Positions 11,888 through 23,180 of a stretch of 64,000 nucleotides of DNA are shown here, in pieces. The notes beneath the pieces were generated by a model. That model made no database searches and was not told the DNA's origin. It was given only the letters and a program-made list of their open reading frames with translations. How positions within the stretch are numbered: the first letter of the stretch is position 1; every line of letters begins with the position of its first letter. Source of the stretch: Tigriopus japonicus (lineage: Eukaryota; Arthropoda; Copepoda; Harpacticoida; Harpacticidae); contig CM021323.1 in NCBI GenBank assembly GCA_010645155.1, forward strand, positions 10,856,599-10,920,598, written 5' to 3'. A program made the translations under genes and the position numbers.

Positions 11888-11961
11888 TGGTACGTACCCT
11901 ACGTAGTATGATACGTACTTACTTAGTTAGATGGTGCTTACTCGAGGATCTTACTACATAC
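11888..11961. promoter_or_regulatory. Cluster of four TACGTA palindromes upstream of the BTB gene
   Basis: TACGTA occurs at 11888-11893, 11897-11902, 11909-11914 and 11956-11961, about 310-385 bp before the BTB start codon. The surrounding 12000-12270 is richer in GC and CpG than the flanks, as expected for a promoter or 5' UTR. Which factor would bind is unknown. Confidence 0.35.
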
Positions 11962-12271
11962 GTATGGATTGGTTGAAGGTGGGGATGGAGTGGTGGTGCT
12001 CGCACTCACTCGCGAGAACCTAAGCCCTCTTTACAGGGGGAGACGGAGGGCCAATCCCTGATCAAGTCAAACCAGACCAGAAAAGAGAGTGAAAATGGAC
12101 ATGGAGTCTTTGAAAATTCGCTGTGTAACAACCGTCCGTCGACACACTTTCGAGGAACGGACGGCCATAGTGTTAGCGAGCTAACTAAGCAAGGCCTTTT
12201 GCCTAAGACTATCGATTACTTTTTCAAAGACTTTCTGAAATTAGAGAGTTTTCAAACAGTTCACAGTTCTT

Positions 12272-15064
12272 ATGTTTATGGTGCCCAAAAAGCAAGTGAC
12301 CAACGAGACCATGAGTAGTGGAACCTCACCTCACCATCCAACGGAAACGGGGGCTTTCAGACCTCCTCCGTGTAAACGGAAAAAGCTGGACGATCCCGAT
12401 GACATCCTAGAGCCCGAAGGGATGGAAATTTCGAGAACCTTGATCAGGTCAGGTTCCTCAGACTATCAAAGGTCGGACATTGAGGTGTCCAACATCATGA
12501 AACAATGGCGGCATTTTCGCAGTGATCAGCGCTTCACCGACCTAACAGTGTTCTGTGGGCCTAAGGGAGCCAAAGTGAAGACCACGAAATTGCATCGGCT
12601 CATCTTAGCCAGTTGTAGTGAATTCCTCTCGGAACTCCTTCGGGAACGTGAAGAGGCGGTTCTCATTTTACCCGATTGTGACCCGGCAGATTTCTTGAAT
12701 CTGGTGGAAATCCTCTATGGCGAGAGGGTGTGCTCTCATGACACTGGCTATCCTAGTGCTGACCTCCTCCAGCTTCTTAAAATCACATCGTTCCCCCTGC
12801 TGGACAAGGGCACGCCCTATGCCGACTCTGGAACGGAAAGTGCTGATGCCGAGTTGGGATCCCTGTTCCAAGGTCCGACTCATGAAGACCTCTTCCTAAA
12901 TGAGAACATTGAAGAAGCTCTCGATACGCTCAACTTCGAAGACACCAATCTTAATTTGGCCGACGTCATGCACGAAGAGGCCCTGTTGCCCCAAACTATG
13001 TCCATGCCTGTCAGTGGCACCAACGAATCAAACGTTCCTAACCGAACCACCAATAACCAATCCCTCAATACCATGGGCTTCTCGCCCAACGCCTTTCAGT
13101 CAGATTCCCATTCTCCTAGTAGGAAATCTAGTGACATTGAGTCAATACCAGTGTTGGTCCCGGAGCCAGCCCCCGAACCAATTTTGGTGGCCAACCCCTT
13201 CAGTATTGCCCCGCCCACCCCTTTCATGGATCGACAAGTCGAGCAACCCAACCTGCCTACTTCCAATCGAAAAAAAGACTCAAGGCCCTTGGGCAGAGGC
13301 AAACCGAGTAGCTATGTGAAGGCCTTACAAGGTGACGATTCCCAATCCTTACCAGGTGCCACAGACTGGTCCGATAATGAAAGTGTGTGCTCAGACTGGT
13401 CGGAGAATGATGAAACATTGGGATGGTCTGATGACGAAGGCGGCGTCGCGGGCAAATCAGGACATCGACGGAATAGGTCAGCCTCGTCAGGACGAGGTGC
13501 CAGATCTAAATCTAGGGAATCTCGAAAAGCTACAAGACAAGAAGAAAAACCGAGCCATCAATCCCCGAAGACGTCGGAGATATCTTCGACGAAGGCCCTT
13601 TCAGTCCCTGCAGTCCAAGAAGTTATTATTGATTTGAGTGAGGATGATCCCCCAACTAGTTCTCTAACAAATGGAGAGGTCGAAGGAGGGTATGGCGTAG
13701 AAAGTGAAGTGGGATACAACAGTGATACCAATGATGGGAACATCCTGGAATCCTCGGACGTTGAATTTCAATTACGATTATCCGTGTCCTCGGCTTCGGT
13801 GGGCTCCAGAGACTTGAGGGATTGCTCAAATTCGTTACCCTCACTTCCCTCACGAAGTTCGTCAGTGGGTTCCAATCTTGATGAAACCTTTGGTGAGGAG
13901 GAAATTGTAAGTTTACCCACACAAGAGGTCGATGTCATCTCCTTGTCTTCGTCTAAATGTTCTCGATCTTCAAAAAAATCCGCCGCCTCAATTGCATCCT
14001 CTTCAGCCCCTAATTTGGCCTTGCTCCAGCCTTTTAAGAACAAAAAGACTCCACCAACCAACCCTGAGAGTGCCAAATCAGATCAAATTGTCCCTTCGGA
14101 GAACATTTCTTCGGGTCAAGAACCCCTAAAATTACCTGCACAAACACCATCATCATCATCATCATCATCACCAGCAACAACAACAAAAACAAAAGGAGCA
14201 TCTCCATCAGCAACAGCATCTAGAAAGAGCACAACTTCAACTACATCCAATGCACCAACTTCAAACACCCCTAAACCGCCCACATCTGTTTCTGTTCCAG
14301 AGGGACCTTCAAAACCAGCGAAGGTTTCGAAGTCAAGCAAAAGCAGTGAAAGTAGTAAACCAGCATCCAAAACCATCTCTCAAAGCGAGCCTAAACCCAC
14401 AACTAAGGCAGATTCAGCCAATAAGAAGGCCAAAGTAGCCAAAGTAGCCACTAGCTCCTTGGCAAAGTCCAACTCCAAGAACACTGCCAAACCCAGTCCC
14501 AGTCCAAAGCCCAGTCCAAAAGCCAGTCCAAAGCCCAACAACAGCACCAATAACAACTCTAAAACCTACCATAACTCGGATTTGTTCTCGAAAGTCCTGG
14601 ACCAAAACTCAAAGGTGTCTTTGGAAAAGTTGAAAGAGAAACCAAAGCCTGTGAAGAAGAAAGAGATGCCATCTAATCCACCAAGAACCATCTCGCCCAA
14701 TACCAAGAAAGTCGATCCAACCAAACCTAGGTCAGAGGCAACAAAAACCAATGGAACAATTGCCCGGCCCACCAAGGGATCAACAAAACCCAGGGCTCGT
14801 AGTCTCTCTAGTAGTTCATCCTCGAGCTCTTCATCATCGGGGTCTTCGAGTTCAGGATCAAGTTCATCCTCGTCAGGCAGTTCCAGTTCATCGTCTAGCT
14901 CAAGTTCATCGTCTTCATCGTCCTCATGTTCCTCAATCTCTTTAAAGGGCAGAGGCAACAAAAAGGTCGCGATCCCAGTCAAGAGGCAAGACAATCTTGC
15001 CAAATCAAAAGCGTTAAAAGCCAAAAAAAGAAGGCTCTCGGACTCTATGTCCGACTCTGATTGA
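12272..15064 (+). CDS. Single-exon BTB/POZ-domain nuclear protein with a long disordered, Ser-rich tail
   Basis: A 930-residue uninterrupted frame. Residues about 75-175 form a BTB/POZ domain, with FTDLTVFC, the conserved LHRLILASCSEFLSELL stretch and FLNLVEILYGE. BTB domains mediate dimerisation and recruitment of partners such as CUL3 or corepressors. A basic cluster (CKRKK, residues 34-38) precedes it. No zinc finger, BACK or kelch repeat is present, which is unusual for a protein this long. The rest is low complexity: acidic/Ser patches, a Pro/Ser/Lys region with repeated PSPKPSPK motifs, a serine run near residues 845-890, and a basic end (KAKKRRLSDSMSDSD) resembling a casein-kinase-2 and nuclear-localisation tail. 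The start is the first of three close in-frame ATGs (12272, 12278, 12314). I infer a chromatin-associated adaptor; the exact orthologue is not recognised. Confidence 0.85.
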   Translation: MFMVPKKQVTNETMSSGTSPHHPTETGAFRPPPCKRKKLDDPDDILEPEGMEISRTLIRSGSSDYQRSDIEVSNIMKQWRHFRSDQRFTDLTVFCGPKGAKVKTTKLHRLILASCSEFLSELLREREEAVLILPDCDPADFLNLVEILYGERVCSHDTGYPSADLLQLLKITSFPLLDKGTPYADSGTESADAELGSLFQGPTHEDLFLNENIEEALDTLNFEDTNLNLADVMHEEALLPQTMSMPVSGTNESNVPNRTTNNQSLNTMGFSPNAFQSDSHSPSRKSSDIESIPVLVPEPAPEPILVANPFSIAPPTPFMDRQVEQPNLPTSNRKKDSRPLGRGKPSSYVKALQGDDSQSLPGATDWSDNESVCSDWSENDETLGWSDDEGGVAGKSGHRRNRSASSGRGARSKSRESRKATRQEEKPSHQSPKTSEISSTKALSVPAVQEVIIDLSEDDPPTSSLTNGEVEGGYGVESEVGYNSDTNDGNILESSDVEFQLRLSVSSASVGSRDLRDCSNSLPSLPSRSSSVGSNLDETFGEEEIVSLPTQEVDVISLSSSKCSRSSKKSAASIASSSAPNLALLQPFKNKKTPPTNPESAKSDQIVPSENISSGQEPLKLPAQTPSSSSSSSPATTTKTKGASPSATASRKSTTSTTSNAPTSNTPKPPTSVSVPEGPSKPAKVSKSSKSSESSKPASKTISQSEPKPTTKADSANKKAKVAKVATSSLAKSNSKNTAKPSPSPKPSPKASPKPNNSTNNNSKTYHNSDLFSKVLDQNSKVSLEKLKEKPKPVKKKEMPSNPPRTISPNTKKVDPTKPRSEATKTNGTIARPTKGSTKPRARSLSSSSSSSSSSSGSSSSGSSSSSSGSSSSSSSSSSSSSSSSCSSISLKGRGNKKVAIPVKRQDNLAKSKALKAKKRRLSDSMSDSD

Positions 15065-15158
15065 TTTGATTATGATGCTACAAAAATATAAGAAATATAT
15101 ATTTAGTTTTAAACAAGGAAAATATCAAGTTTGGTTCATTTACAATGTTCCTCTAGAT

Positions 15159-15345
15159 CAGGTGTCAGCAAATATTCTTAGACTAAGGCCCATCAAACAA
15201 AATTCACACATATGTACTTCATTTCCACCAAAATGTGCCGTGGATGGCTCTACGAACCCACAATTTCTCATATTCCTAAAAGCTCCGGGCCTTCCAAAAA
15301 TCATCTTGGGCCCTCATGTGAGCCACGGACCACTCTTGAGGATGG
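15159..15345. mobile_element. Degenerate Charlie-type hAT MITE
   Basis: CAGGTGTCAGCAAAT, AAGGCCCATCAAA and CTTGGGCCCTCATGTGAGCC follow the same order as CAGGGGTCGGCAACC, AAGGCCCACAAAT and CTTGGGCCCACATGTGGGCC in the element at 3602-3849. The right terminus has decayed. It starts about 95 bp after the BTB stop codon and may lie in its 3' UTR. Confidence 0.55.
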
Positions 15346-15889
15346 CCATAGGCCATATTCTTTAGACTTGCCTTTTGGAAAATAGGCTTGCCCATAAAAG
15401 AAATATTTTTATGTCTGCATTGGATCTCAAATCCTTTCCATTAATTGAAGGATCTCCTAATCTAATGGAACTTACCCGAGTCTCCGACCCATGTTTGGTC
15501 GTGCTACCGTTCATGTTTCGACACATCTTATTCCAATATCCTAGTTCAAGGAGGACGCTATTACTTGGAGTCAGGGATGGGGAGTAATTGTAATTGTAAT
15601 TAACTACATTTTTGGGCAACTAATTGTGATTAATTATATTTTTGGGCCAACTAATTGTAATTAATTACATTTTTGGGCCAACTTATTGTAATTAATTATA
15701 TTTTTGGGCCAACTAATTGTAATTAATTACATTTTTGGGCCAACTAATTGTAATTAATTACATTTTTTGCCATGTAATTGACGAACTTTCAATTGCAAAT
15801 TACCAATTACTTTTCAAAATCTTACTTCCTCAAATTGACCATAAAACCAATTCATCGGTTTTTACTTGCAAAACAAGTAAAGAAAGAAC

Positions 15890-15984
15890 CCCCCTCCTAA
15901 GAACCCAGAATGGGCCCCATGACTATAGATAGATATTGTATATCAATATATATATCCAATGAGATGTATTCTCGCAATAAAACG
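15890..15984 (+). mobile_element. SINE family B 3' fragment
   Basis: Matches the 3' half of 46990-47212: GGGCCCCATGACTAT, ATATATCCAATGAGAT, TCTCGCAATAAA. Nested in the element 15572-17823. Confidence 0.65.
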
Positions 15985-16350
15985 TTTAAAAAAATTATTT
16001 TGTCATCAATTTACGGTCAATGTGAAGCCACAAACAGGTAGCTTTTGTTACAATACACACCCAAGCTTTGATGTTTAAATACTTTAAAACTACAGGAGCT
16101 TTTGACCGTCATTTTTGTGTCAGGATATAGGGCTTTTCACAACCAAGGGCAGACAAATGAGGTGCAAAAATAAAGTTTTAAAACATCGCTTCACTTGATA
16201 TATATGTACTAAAATAATAATATATAGTAAATGTGAATCACTCTTTCATATTAATCTTTCAGGCAGACCTGTTAATTTTTCATTGTTTTGAAAAGACAAA
16301 ACGGTGAAAGAGACGAAATAATTGTAATTGACATGTAATTGTCATGTAAT

Positions 16351-17362
16351 TAGGGATGCAGAGGAGGTTTGAGTGATCTCTTTAAAAATCTTATCGCGGG
16401 CGGATGAAAGAAGAGAAAAGGCTTGTTTGGCAACAGTGGGTGGCTCGTGAGAATTTGGGCAGTTTAAGCGTTTTCGCATTTAACAGACCGCCCTTATGAC
16501 TTAGATGCTTTGAAAAATGTCGAATTGCAAGTTTGAACACCTTTGGTTAAGATTTTGGAAAAATATGCACATTTTATTTGCTTGTTCTTGCATAAGAAAA
16601 TTCACAACATAAGGCCACTGTTTTTGTGTAAGTACAAGTTTAAGTGATGTTACAAGCACTGATTCTTGCAAGAGAAAATTTACCACATAAGGCAACTGTT
16701 TTTGTGTAAGTACAAGTGTAAGTGATGTTACAAGCACTGATTTGTATTGTCAAACTCCAAAACCATCAAGGTACCAAACAAAATGCCTTGTTTTGTACCT
16801 GTTTCTTTTCAATGGCTTCAATTCTCTTCAAAACAGAGACTCAATGTCCAAACTCGACATTCGACATTTTTCATTGCGTCTAAGTCATAAAGGCGGTGTG
16901 TAAAATGCGATGACCCTTGCACTGACCAAATTAAACAATCTTATAAGGATGTCGTTTGCTGAATTTCGGCATGGTACATTACTTCATCCACGAGAAACAA
17001 CGTTTCCAAATTTGCTACAGTCGCAATACATACGCGCGGAAACGAGAGAAAATTTACGATTGTAGGAACAAATGTTCGGTCGGAAGAGCGCCCTATGCTC
17101 TACGCTTCAAATTACTCTAAGTGCCACAAATTTCAGTCGATCAAGTTGAAATTAAGCATGTGAGCTTTGCATTACCAATCAAACACTTGGTTTGATAAGA
17201 TTTTTCTCTGTCTAACACAGAATTCGAAAAATGGCTTTTGCCAGTAGCCGAGGCATCCAGGTGTTTAGTGATCCTTGTTATAACTCAGACTTTTCTCTTC
17301 TTTCATCCACCCGCGATAAGATTTTTGAAGAGATCACTCAAACCTCCCCCGGCATCTGCCAT
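16351..17362. mobile_element. Long-TIR element of about 1 kb, no coding capacity
   Basis: The left arm (GAGGTTTGAGTGATCTCTTT then AAAATCTTATCGCGGGCGG, about 16360-16425) is the near-exact reverse complement of about 17285-17355, giving arms of 60 bp or more. A second inverted pair inside, about 16470-16530 against 16850-16912, shares CGACATTTTTCA and CTAAGTCATAA. An 80-bp tandem duplication lies at about 16583-16742. Family unknown; long TIRs suggest a Mutator-like or foldback type. Confidence 0.6.
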
Positions 17363-17420
17363 TGACATGTAATTGTAATTGAAGTCAATAATATTTTCGG
17401 ATAATGTAATTGTAATTAAT

Positions 17421-17748
17421 TAGTGATGGACCTAAATGGCTCATAACCGAAACCGAAAGTTTCGGCCGAAAGAGGGCTTAACCGAAACCGAAACCGAAAG
17501 CAGCTGACTACAAAATTGTATAAATGCAAAATCCACCTTGAAAATTGAATTGCTCATGTTTTCGATGTTGGGTAGCCGTAAATTTTGAAAAATCGGGAAA
17601 CTTGTATTTCAGAGGTTTTTGGACGAAAAATTTTTCAATTTTGTTGTCAAATTCCATCCTTTGTTGTGCATGTCTGCTTTCGGTTTCGGTAGGCATAACT
17701 GAAACCGAAACCGAAATTTCGGCCGAAAGCGCTTTCGGTCCATCACTA
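17421..17748. mobile_element. hAT-like family 5 MITE
   Basis: A perfect 12-bp inverted repeat, TAGTGATGGACC and GGTCCATCACTA, bounds 328 bp. Flanks TAATTAAT and TAATCAAT match at 7 of 8 positions. Subterminal CCGAAACCGAAA and TTTCGGCCGAAAG motifs are repeated in inverted orientation at both ends. A decayed relative lies at 45686-45929. Confidence 0.75.
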
Positions 17749-17840
17749 TAATCAATTAAATTTTTTGATGAAGTAATTGTAGTTGTAATTAATTACATTT
17801 TTCAAGTAATTGACCCAACTCTGCTTGGAGTGAGATCGAA

Positions 17841-18400
17841 TGAGGGCCCATTACCACGCCCGTATCAATTTTCCTGCGTGACAGCCTGGAGTTAATGAAG
17901 AAATGCATTATAATAGGGATTAATGTCATTTTATTTACATAGCCTAAAAAACAAAAGTGCACAAGGATTAGGGCAACATGTTTTTTTATATTTGTTCCTA
18001 TTGGCATTGTTCAAGGGCATTCTTCTCCTCTCGGAATGATGTAAATTTTCTTCTGTCTCTATTTTCAGTACTCAGATAAGATAAAAAGAATAAACTTTAC
18101 ATCATTCTACAAAGTGAAGTCTTCAACAAAAGATGGATAATCATCATCATAAAGTAAGTCAGTGGATCAGGAGTTTGAATATATTTGACTTAAAACAATC
18201 AAACAACAGAGTTTCAATTCTTTGAGAGACATCAATTGGGCATCAAATGATTGCTTGTTGAATCCTTGTACACTTTTATTTTACAGGTTATGTTAATAAA
18301 ATGACATTAATTCTTATTATATTGCATTTCTTCATCAACTCCAGGCTATCGAGCAAGAAAATTAACACGGACGTGGTAATAGACCCTCCACGGGCCCTCG
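17841..18400. repeat. Inverted-repeat element with arms of about 120 bp
   Basis: Bases 17841-17970 match the reverse complement of 18270-18400 at roughly 85% by eye (GAGGGCCC, ATTACCACG, AGCCTGGAGTT, ATGAAGAAATGCA, ATTAATGTCATTTTATT). The right arm abuts the gag fragment. Confidence 0.55.
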
Positions 18401-18878
18401 CTAGGTCGCTCTCCATGTAATACTTGCCCTCCTTGCCTAGTTGATTACAAACACGGCATTTACTTTTTCGAGTAGGGTATTTATCCTTAAAATGAAGAAA
18501 ACGTCCACAAAATCCACAAGAGGTCGCTTTCTCAAAATTCTTTGTTTTCAAGGATTTATAATTGGATTTGGTTTTGCTTTTGGCGGCGTTGACCTAAGAT
18601 GGCGAATCAACCATTCCCTTGGCTCCTTGACGGGAAGTTTCCAATTCGAGGATACAATGCCGGACTTCATGGAAAGTTTTGCAGTCTTTCTCTAAAGTGT
18701 GGGCCCGATCCGACTCACTTTTGATTCCTTGAAGCAACAATGCAAACAAGAGTTGATCTTCCGTGGTTTGAGACAAATCGGTAAACTCAGCCAACTCGCG
18801 AATCACATGGCAAAGACTCGTGTGGTCTTGCCCACCCTTTTGCAACATTTGAAGAAGATCGCGCATATCGAGATGCAC
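18390..18878 (-). pseudogene. Decayed LTR-retrotransposon gag fragment
   Basis: Two consecutive minus-strand frames in different phase. The upstream one (18878 to 18594) resembles the Ty3/gypsy capsid C-terminal region (DQLLFALLLQGIKSESDRA). The downstream one carries two degenerate zinc-knuckle halves (CGFCGRFLHFKDKYP, then CRVCNQLGKEGKYY, where the expected last Cys/His residues are replaced). A stop and a frame change separate them. No pol or LTR was found. Assignment rests on motif shape only. Confidence 0.5.
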
Positions 18879-18900
18879 ACGTCGAAGACTTCGTAAAGAA

Positions 18901-21900
18901 TCCTTATGATGTTTAACATATCGTCAACTTCTCGTCCCGTATCCAATCAAATTCCTGAAGAATAATGAACAGGGGCCAGACAAATATTTGCAAAAAGTGA
19001 TAAAATATCCAATATGTACGAGGGTATGGCAAAGAGTTCTCAGACAATGGCATACCTTTAACTGGACAGAGATTCACAATTGTTTGTAAGCTGAAGCCAG
19101 TCCTTAGAGGTCCCTTGATAACTTTCAATTGTCTTATTAGTCAATATCTGGTCAATATCGAAAGATATTGCATCTCAAAGCAGCCAGTAATATCTAATCC
19201 TTCAAATGGCAAGTTTGAAGATCAGAGGTTACACTACATGATTGACTGAACTAAATTGAGAAACTTCATTAGGAAGCTTTCCTCTATCCTCCTTTTAGTT
19301 CAAACCTAGCTTTATCACACTTTTTGTTTCCAAAATTCAGAGAGCACCATAAAGGTACCCAGTTTGCGATTTTAGATGACTCGAAAAGTAAGTGATTCCA
19401 CGGTGCCAAAGGCAGCCCCCACATCGGGAATGCTTTCAAAGGTGGAATCATAGATTTTCAAACTTTATAGACGACACTGGAGCTAATATAAAAACTTTTA
19501 AAATGCAGTACTTATGGCAGGAGTCTGAAAACTTTTTGACTCGCCCTCTTTCTTCAAACGCCCTACATATTTGAAAAAATCCCAATATCTCGGATTTTTT
19601 TTGACAGCGCCATTATTTGGTATTTTTGTCTGTGTGTACCGATTTCCAAATTTTTTTTTGGCGAATTTGATGCATTTGGTCGTTTGGAGAGATACTTAAC
19701 ATGTAATTGATTTAACAATACAATTTTCAATTCGCCTCAAGAGATGGCGCAGTTTTTTTCATGTTTGGCAGTGGTTTTGGTTGTGAATGTCTCATCTCAA
19801 TACCATTGCCATTTTTGCAAATATTCTTTCTGATATCAATATTTCAGAAAATATTTATTTGAAACATGACTTGACACTTGAAACAGCCAAAATGTTTAAA
19901 AAATCAAGGAACAACGGAGAATTTGATATTTCAAAGAAACCATTTCAGGGCTCTAATGAGAAATGATCTGAAGGAAACCAGGACTACAACATTCCCAATG
20001 TAATGAACTTGTATTGTTTGATCTCTCTTGGAGAGAACAATCAAATTGGAATACAGTTAGATCTTGATTTGGAGATATTGTCCAGCACCCAAAACATATC
20101 GCTACATCAAGTCGCTGTTGTAGGAGCTGTAGTAAAACGTCGGTGACCCCAAAAATCATGGTTAAATCGGAGATCGCTGAATTGAGATTTCGCTGCAGTT
20201 TTTCCACAAAGGACACCACTGAAGAAATTACTTCAAATTGGTGTCTTTCTTCAAGATAGGTGAATGTTTAGTTTGGGTTGAGGGTAGTGATGTGCTTTGA
20301 ACTGGGAGTGCTGCCATATTTGACTCGGGAAGTTTATCGTTGTTAAAAAGGGCAGGTTGTACAAGGATTTCTTAATACAGGATTTGAAACCACATCGGAA
20401 AAAGTGCCTGTCTCAAATTATGCGTCATTCAGGCAACCCAAGCCAATTCTCATTGGGCAGGATTGGCCACATCTACCATTCAAAAGGTGACGAGATCATT
20501 GACGAGCAGACAGCATGATTTCATCTCATGACAGAACAACATCTTTTTATAATTTGAGTGTCAAGTTCCTTCTGCTATTCATAAGCTCATGGCAGGTTTC
20601 TATTATTTGAAAAAATGACTTGAGCCTTAATCATTTTGCAAGATCCAAATCACAATTATAGAAGGCCTACAATTTGCAGTCACCCTTGTTTGTTTTGCCA
20701 GTCGCTTCTCACTCACAACATTTGAAACATCTTGAAAAATCATCTTGAAATGTGATTAATTCATCTGTTCAGTGCTTTTTAAGTGTGCTTTTTAAGTCAT
20801 TTTAAGGTCATTTGGCTCATGGCAATACTCCTTCATCTGCTGTAGTGCTACAGTCTATGATTGATGGCACACCCACCTTTGATAGTGCAACAGCTTCAGT
20901 GACACAAGTACCTTCTCACCCTAAGTTATTTTGGGAATCAATCAAGTCTCAACCACTGCTAGAGTGTTCATGGTGTGAGTTCATCTTGATGCCAAGGCTT
21001 GTTCTGTTGGTGATTCAGCCATATACCAAACATCCATATACTTTTTTTTGTGTGAGTGAACCAAGCAAGTAAGAACCAAAAAAGTAAGTGTGTGCATTGT
21101 GTGAGGCATAATTCTGGGCATCTTTTAAGCTCAAAACAGACTATTTTTCTTAACATATATGTGCCCAAAATTGAAACACAAATGTATTTGGTCCATTGAC
21201 AAAGTCACCAAAGAAAGATTTTTTTTGATAGCAATTCTTGTAGTGCTTTTTATCTTGCAGTGTGAAGTACTTAATGATCTTAATGAGACATCATTAAGCA
21301 GATCAAGAAACTGTGGGAGTGTGACTTGAATCACAGCTTCTCATTATTATTTGGATCCTTTAATAGGAATGAATCTACTGAGAAACCCAGGTCATGTAAC
21401 TTGACATGGGGAAAAGGTAGTAGGAATGTGCACTCTGCTAAGAATGTATATAATTAAATAAAGGTATCATAATTTAACTTAATGAAGGGATAAAAAAATG
21501 TCAGTCAATAAACATGACACACCCATTGGGCCTCTTGGCAGATTAATAGTATGATGTCTCAATGCTTTTATATTTGATACATATTAATGCACAAAGGGTG
21601 ATAAATTAAACTTTATTATGGCTTTTCATGTGCAATAAAGCTATAAAATCAACAATTGCTTACAGTAACCATAAGCCATTAAGGTATACCAAACATTTCA
21701 TGAAGAAATCGCCTATCTGAATCATTTATATGGATATTTACATATATTCAATCAAATTGGATTGTCTCAAGTTAAAACTATGTTAAAATTTGATGTTTTG
21801 GGTTGTCTATCCATGCATTAGTATTACAAAAATATCAAACCTGTGAAACTCCTTTACATGGGAGATGTGGAGACTGAAAAAACAAGCTAGAAAAAAGGTA

Positions 21901-22607
21901 ACTAAGTTGTTAACATCTAACATGAGTCTGAATTAAGTAACTTAGCTTCCTGAGCATCATGACGCTTACTGAAAAGGTTGCGTGGCCGTCAGCCGTCCAG
22001 AAGTTCCGTGGTCCATGGGTTGTCTAAAACTTTTTGAAAAGACCTAAACGGGGACCAATTTGGCAATACTCGAACTAGTTAGATTTCAAGTTTCATCAAT
22101 AGTTATATAAATGGGTTTCGAGTGGCAGTGCTGCCATATTTTATGGCAGATAAGGTCTATTCGTACTTTTTTGTGACTTGGATGACATCTCGTGGCACTT
22201 TGATGAAACGGGCGACGATATAAACATTGAAAAAACTCGGACTTGATGACGTTTAGAAATTGATTAGAAGGACAGCTATAACAGTATTTGTTTGTAGAAA
22301 ATCATTGACAGGAAAAACCACCGTACCCCTAGGAAGGTGCTCATTTGCTTTTTAATGTGTGCATGTTGATCTCACCCACTGTTGAAGCTTTTTTAGTGTT
22401 CAAAGCCAAAGCTGAGATTACTGCTTGGCACATGATATTACATATTTTGATGGAAAAAGATAAGGAAGATACTTAGTGACTCACAAAAATGGGAAAGACC
22501 ATATACTTTCCCAAACCTTTTGTTTACCTGACAAGACTTTGCCGGCAATATCAAGCCTTGAAATTTTAATATTTTAAAATTTGATTTTAAAAAAATTGAT
22601 TGGGGAA
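18901..22607. other. Long AT-rich stretch without recognisable genes
   Basis: Only short frames with no domains. The frame at 20812-21072 has no homology that I recognise. Nothing supportable. Confidence 0.5.
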
Positions 22608-22712
22608 ATCTGTTGGGGATCGAATTGAAGCTGTCGGGAGAAATCCTTCAATTTACAGGGAATCGCATTCCTTGTAGCGGTAGTAAAAAATCCGCAAAAA
22701 AAAGAAAAAAAA
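22608..22712 (+). mobile_element. SINE family A, 5'-truncated copy
   Basis: Starts just after the tRNA-like head and retains the body (GAAGCTGTCGGGAGAAATCC, ACAGGGAATCGCATTCC, TTGTAGCGGTAGTAAAAAAT) and an A-rich tail. 5' truncation is typical of LINE-type retroposition. Confidence 0.7.
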
Positions 22713-23180
22713 TACTATTAATACTGGATACGAACTCGCGGAATTTCTGGCTCGCAACCTCCACGTATAAGGCCGAGAGTTCGTAAACAAAAACTACCAA
22801 CGGCAAAATGGTTCATGTTGAGAACCAAAAATCAAACGGAAATCGATCAAAAGTCCAAAAGATAGTGCGTCAATCGGTGTTTCCTGTGTCCCACGAGGGT
22901 CCAGCCAAGTCCTAGCCTTGATAAAGGTCAATGCCACGCCCCAAAATCAGTCCGATTTTGGTGCTTCAAAGACATCCAAGTTCAGCCATGAACAAGTGAA
23001 TGACGGAGTGAATAAATGATGGATGACATCAAGTCTGAATGAACCCGTAAGGTGTCTTTTCTACAAGATAACGGTCAAGTGATCAAATGAAATCTAATAG
23101 CTAGGTTACGTGCTACAACCTTCGGAAGTGATAGCCCAAACTACAGCTAATAGAACGAATATAGACCATGATCTGAAGGC

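Larger units (their letters stand above)
15572..17823. mobile_element. hAT-like family 6 element, 2.25 kb, host to several nested elements
   Basis: Exact 8-bp flanks CTTGGAGT at 15564-15571 and 17824-17831. The ends CAGGGATGGGGAGTAATTG and CAAGTAATTGACCCAACTCTG form an imperfect inverted repeat. A subterminal array of about five 31-bp units (core TAATTATATTTTTGGGCCAA) fills 15590-15775, and short copies recur near the right end. No transposase. Inside are a SINE-B fragment, a long-TIR element and a family 5 hAT element. Confidence 0.7.

Noticed and set aside
14566..15024. 152-codon acidic ORF on the minus strand
   Set aside because: It is the antisense shadow of the serine run in the BTB gene.
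20812..21072. 86-codon ORF
   Set aside because: No domain, no splice partner and AT-rich composition like the flanks.
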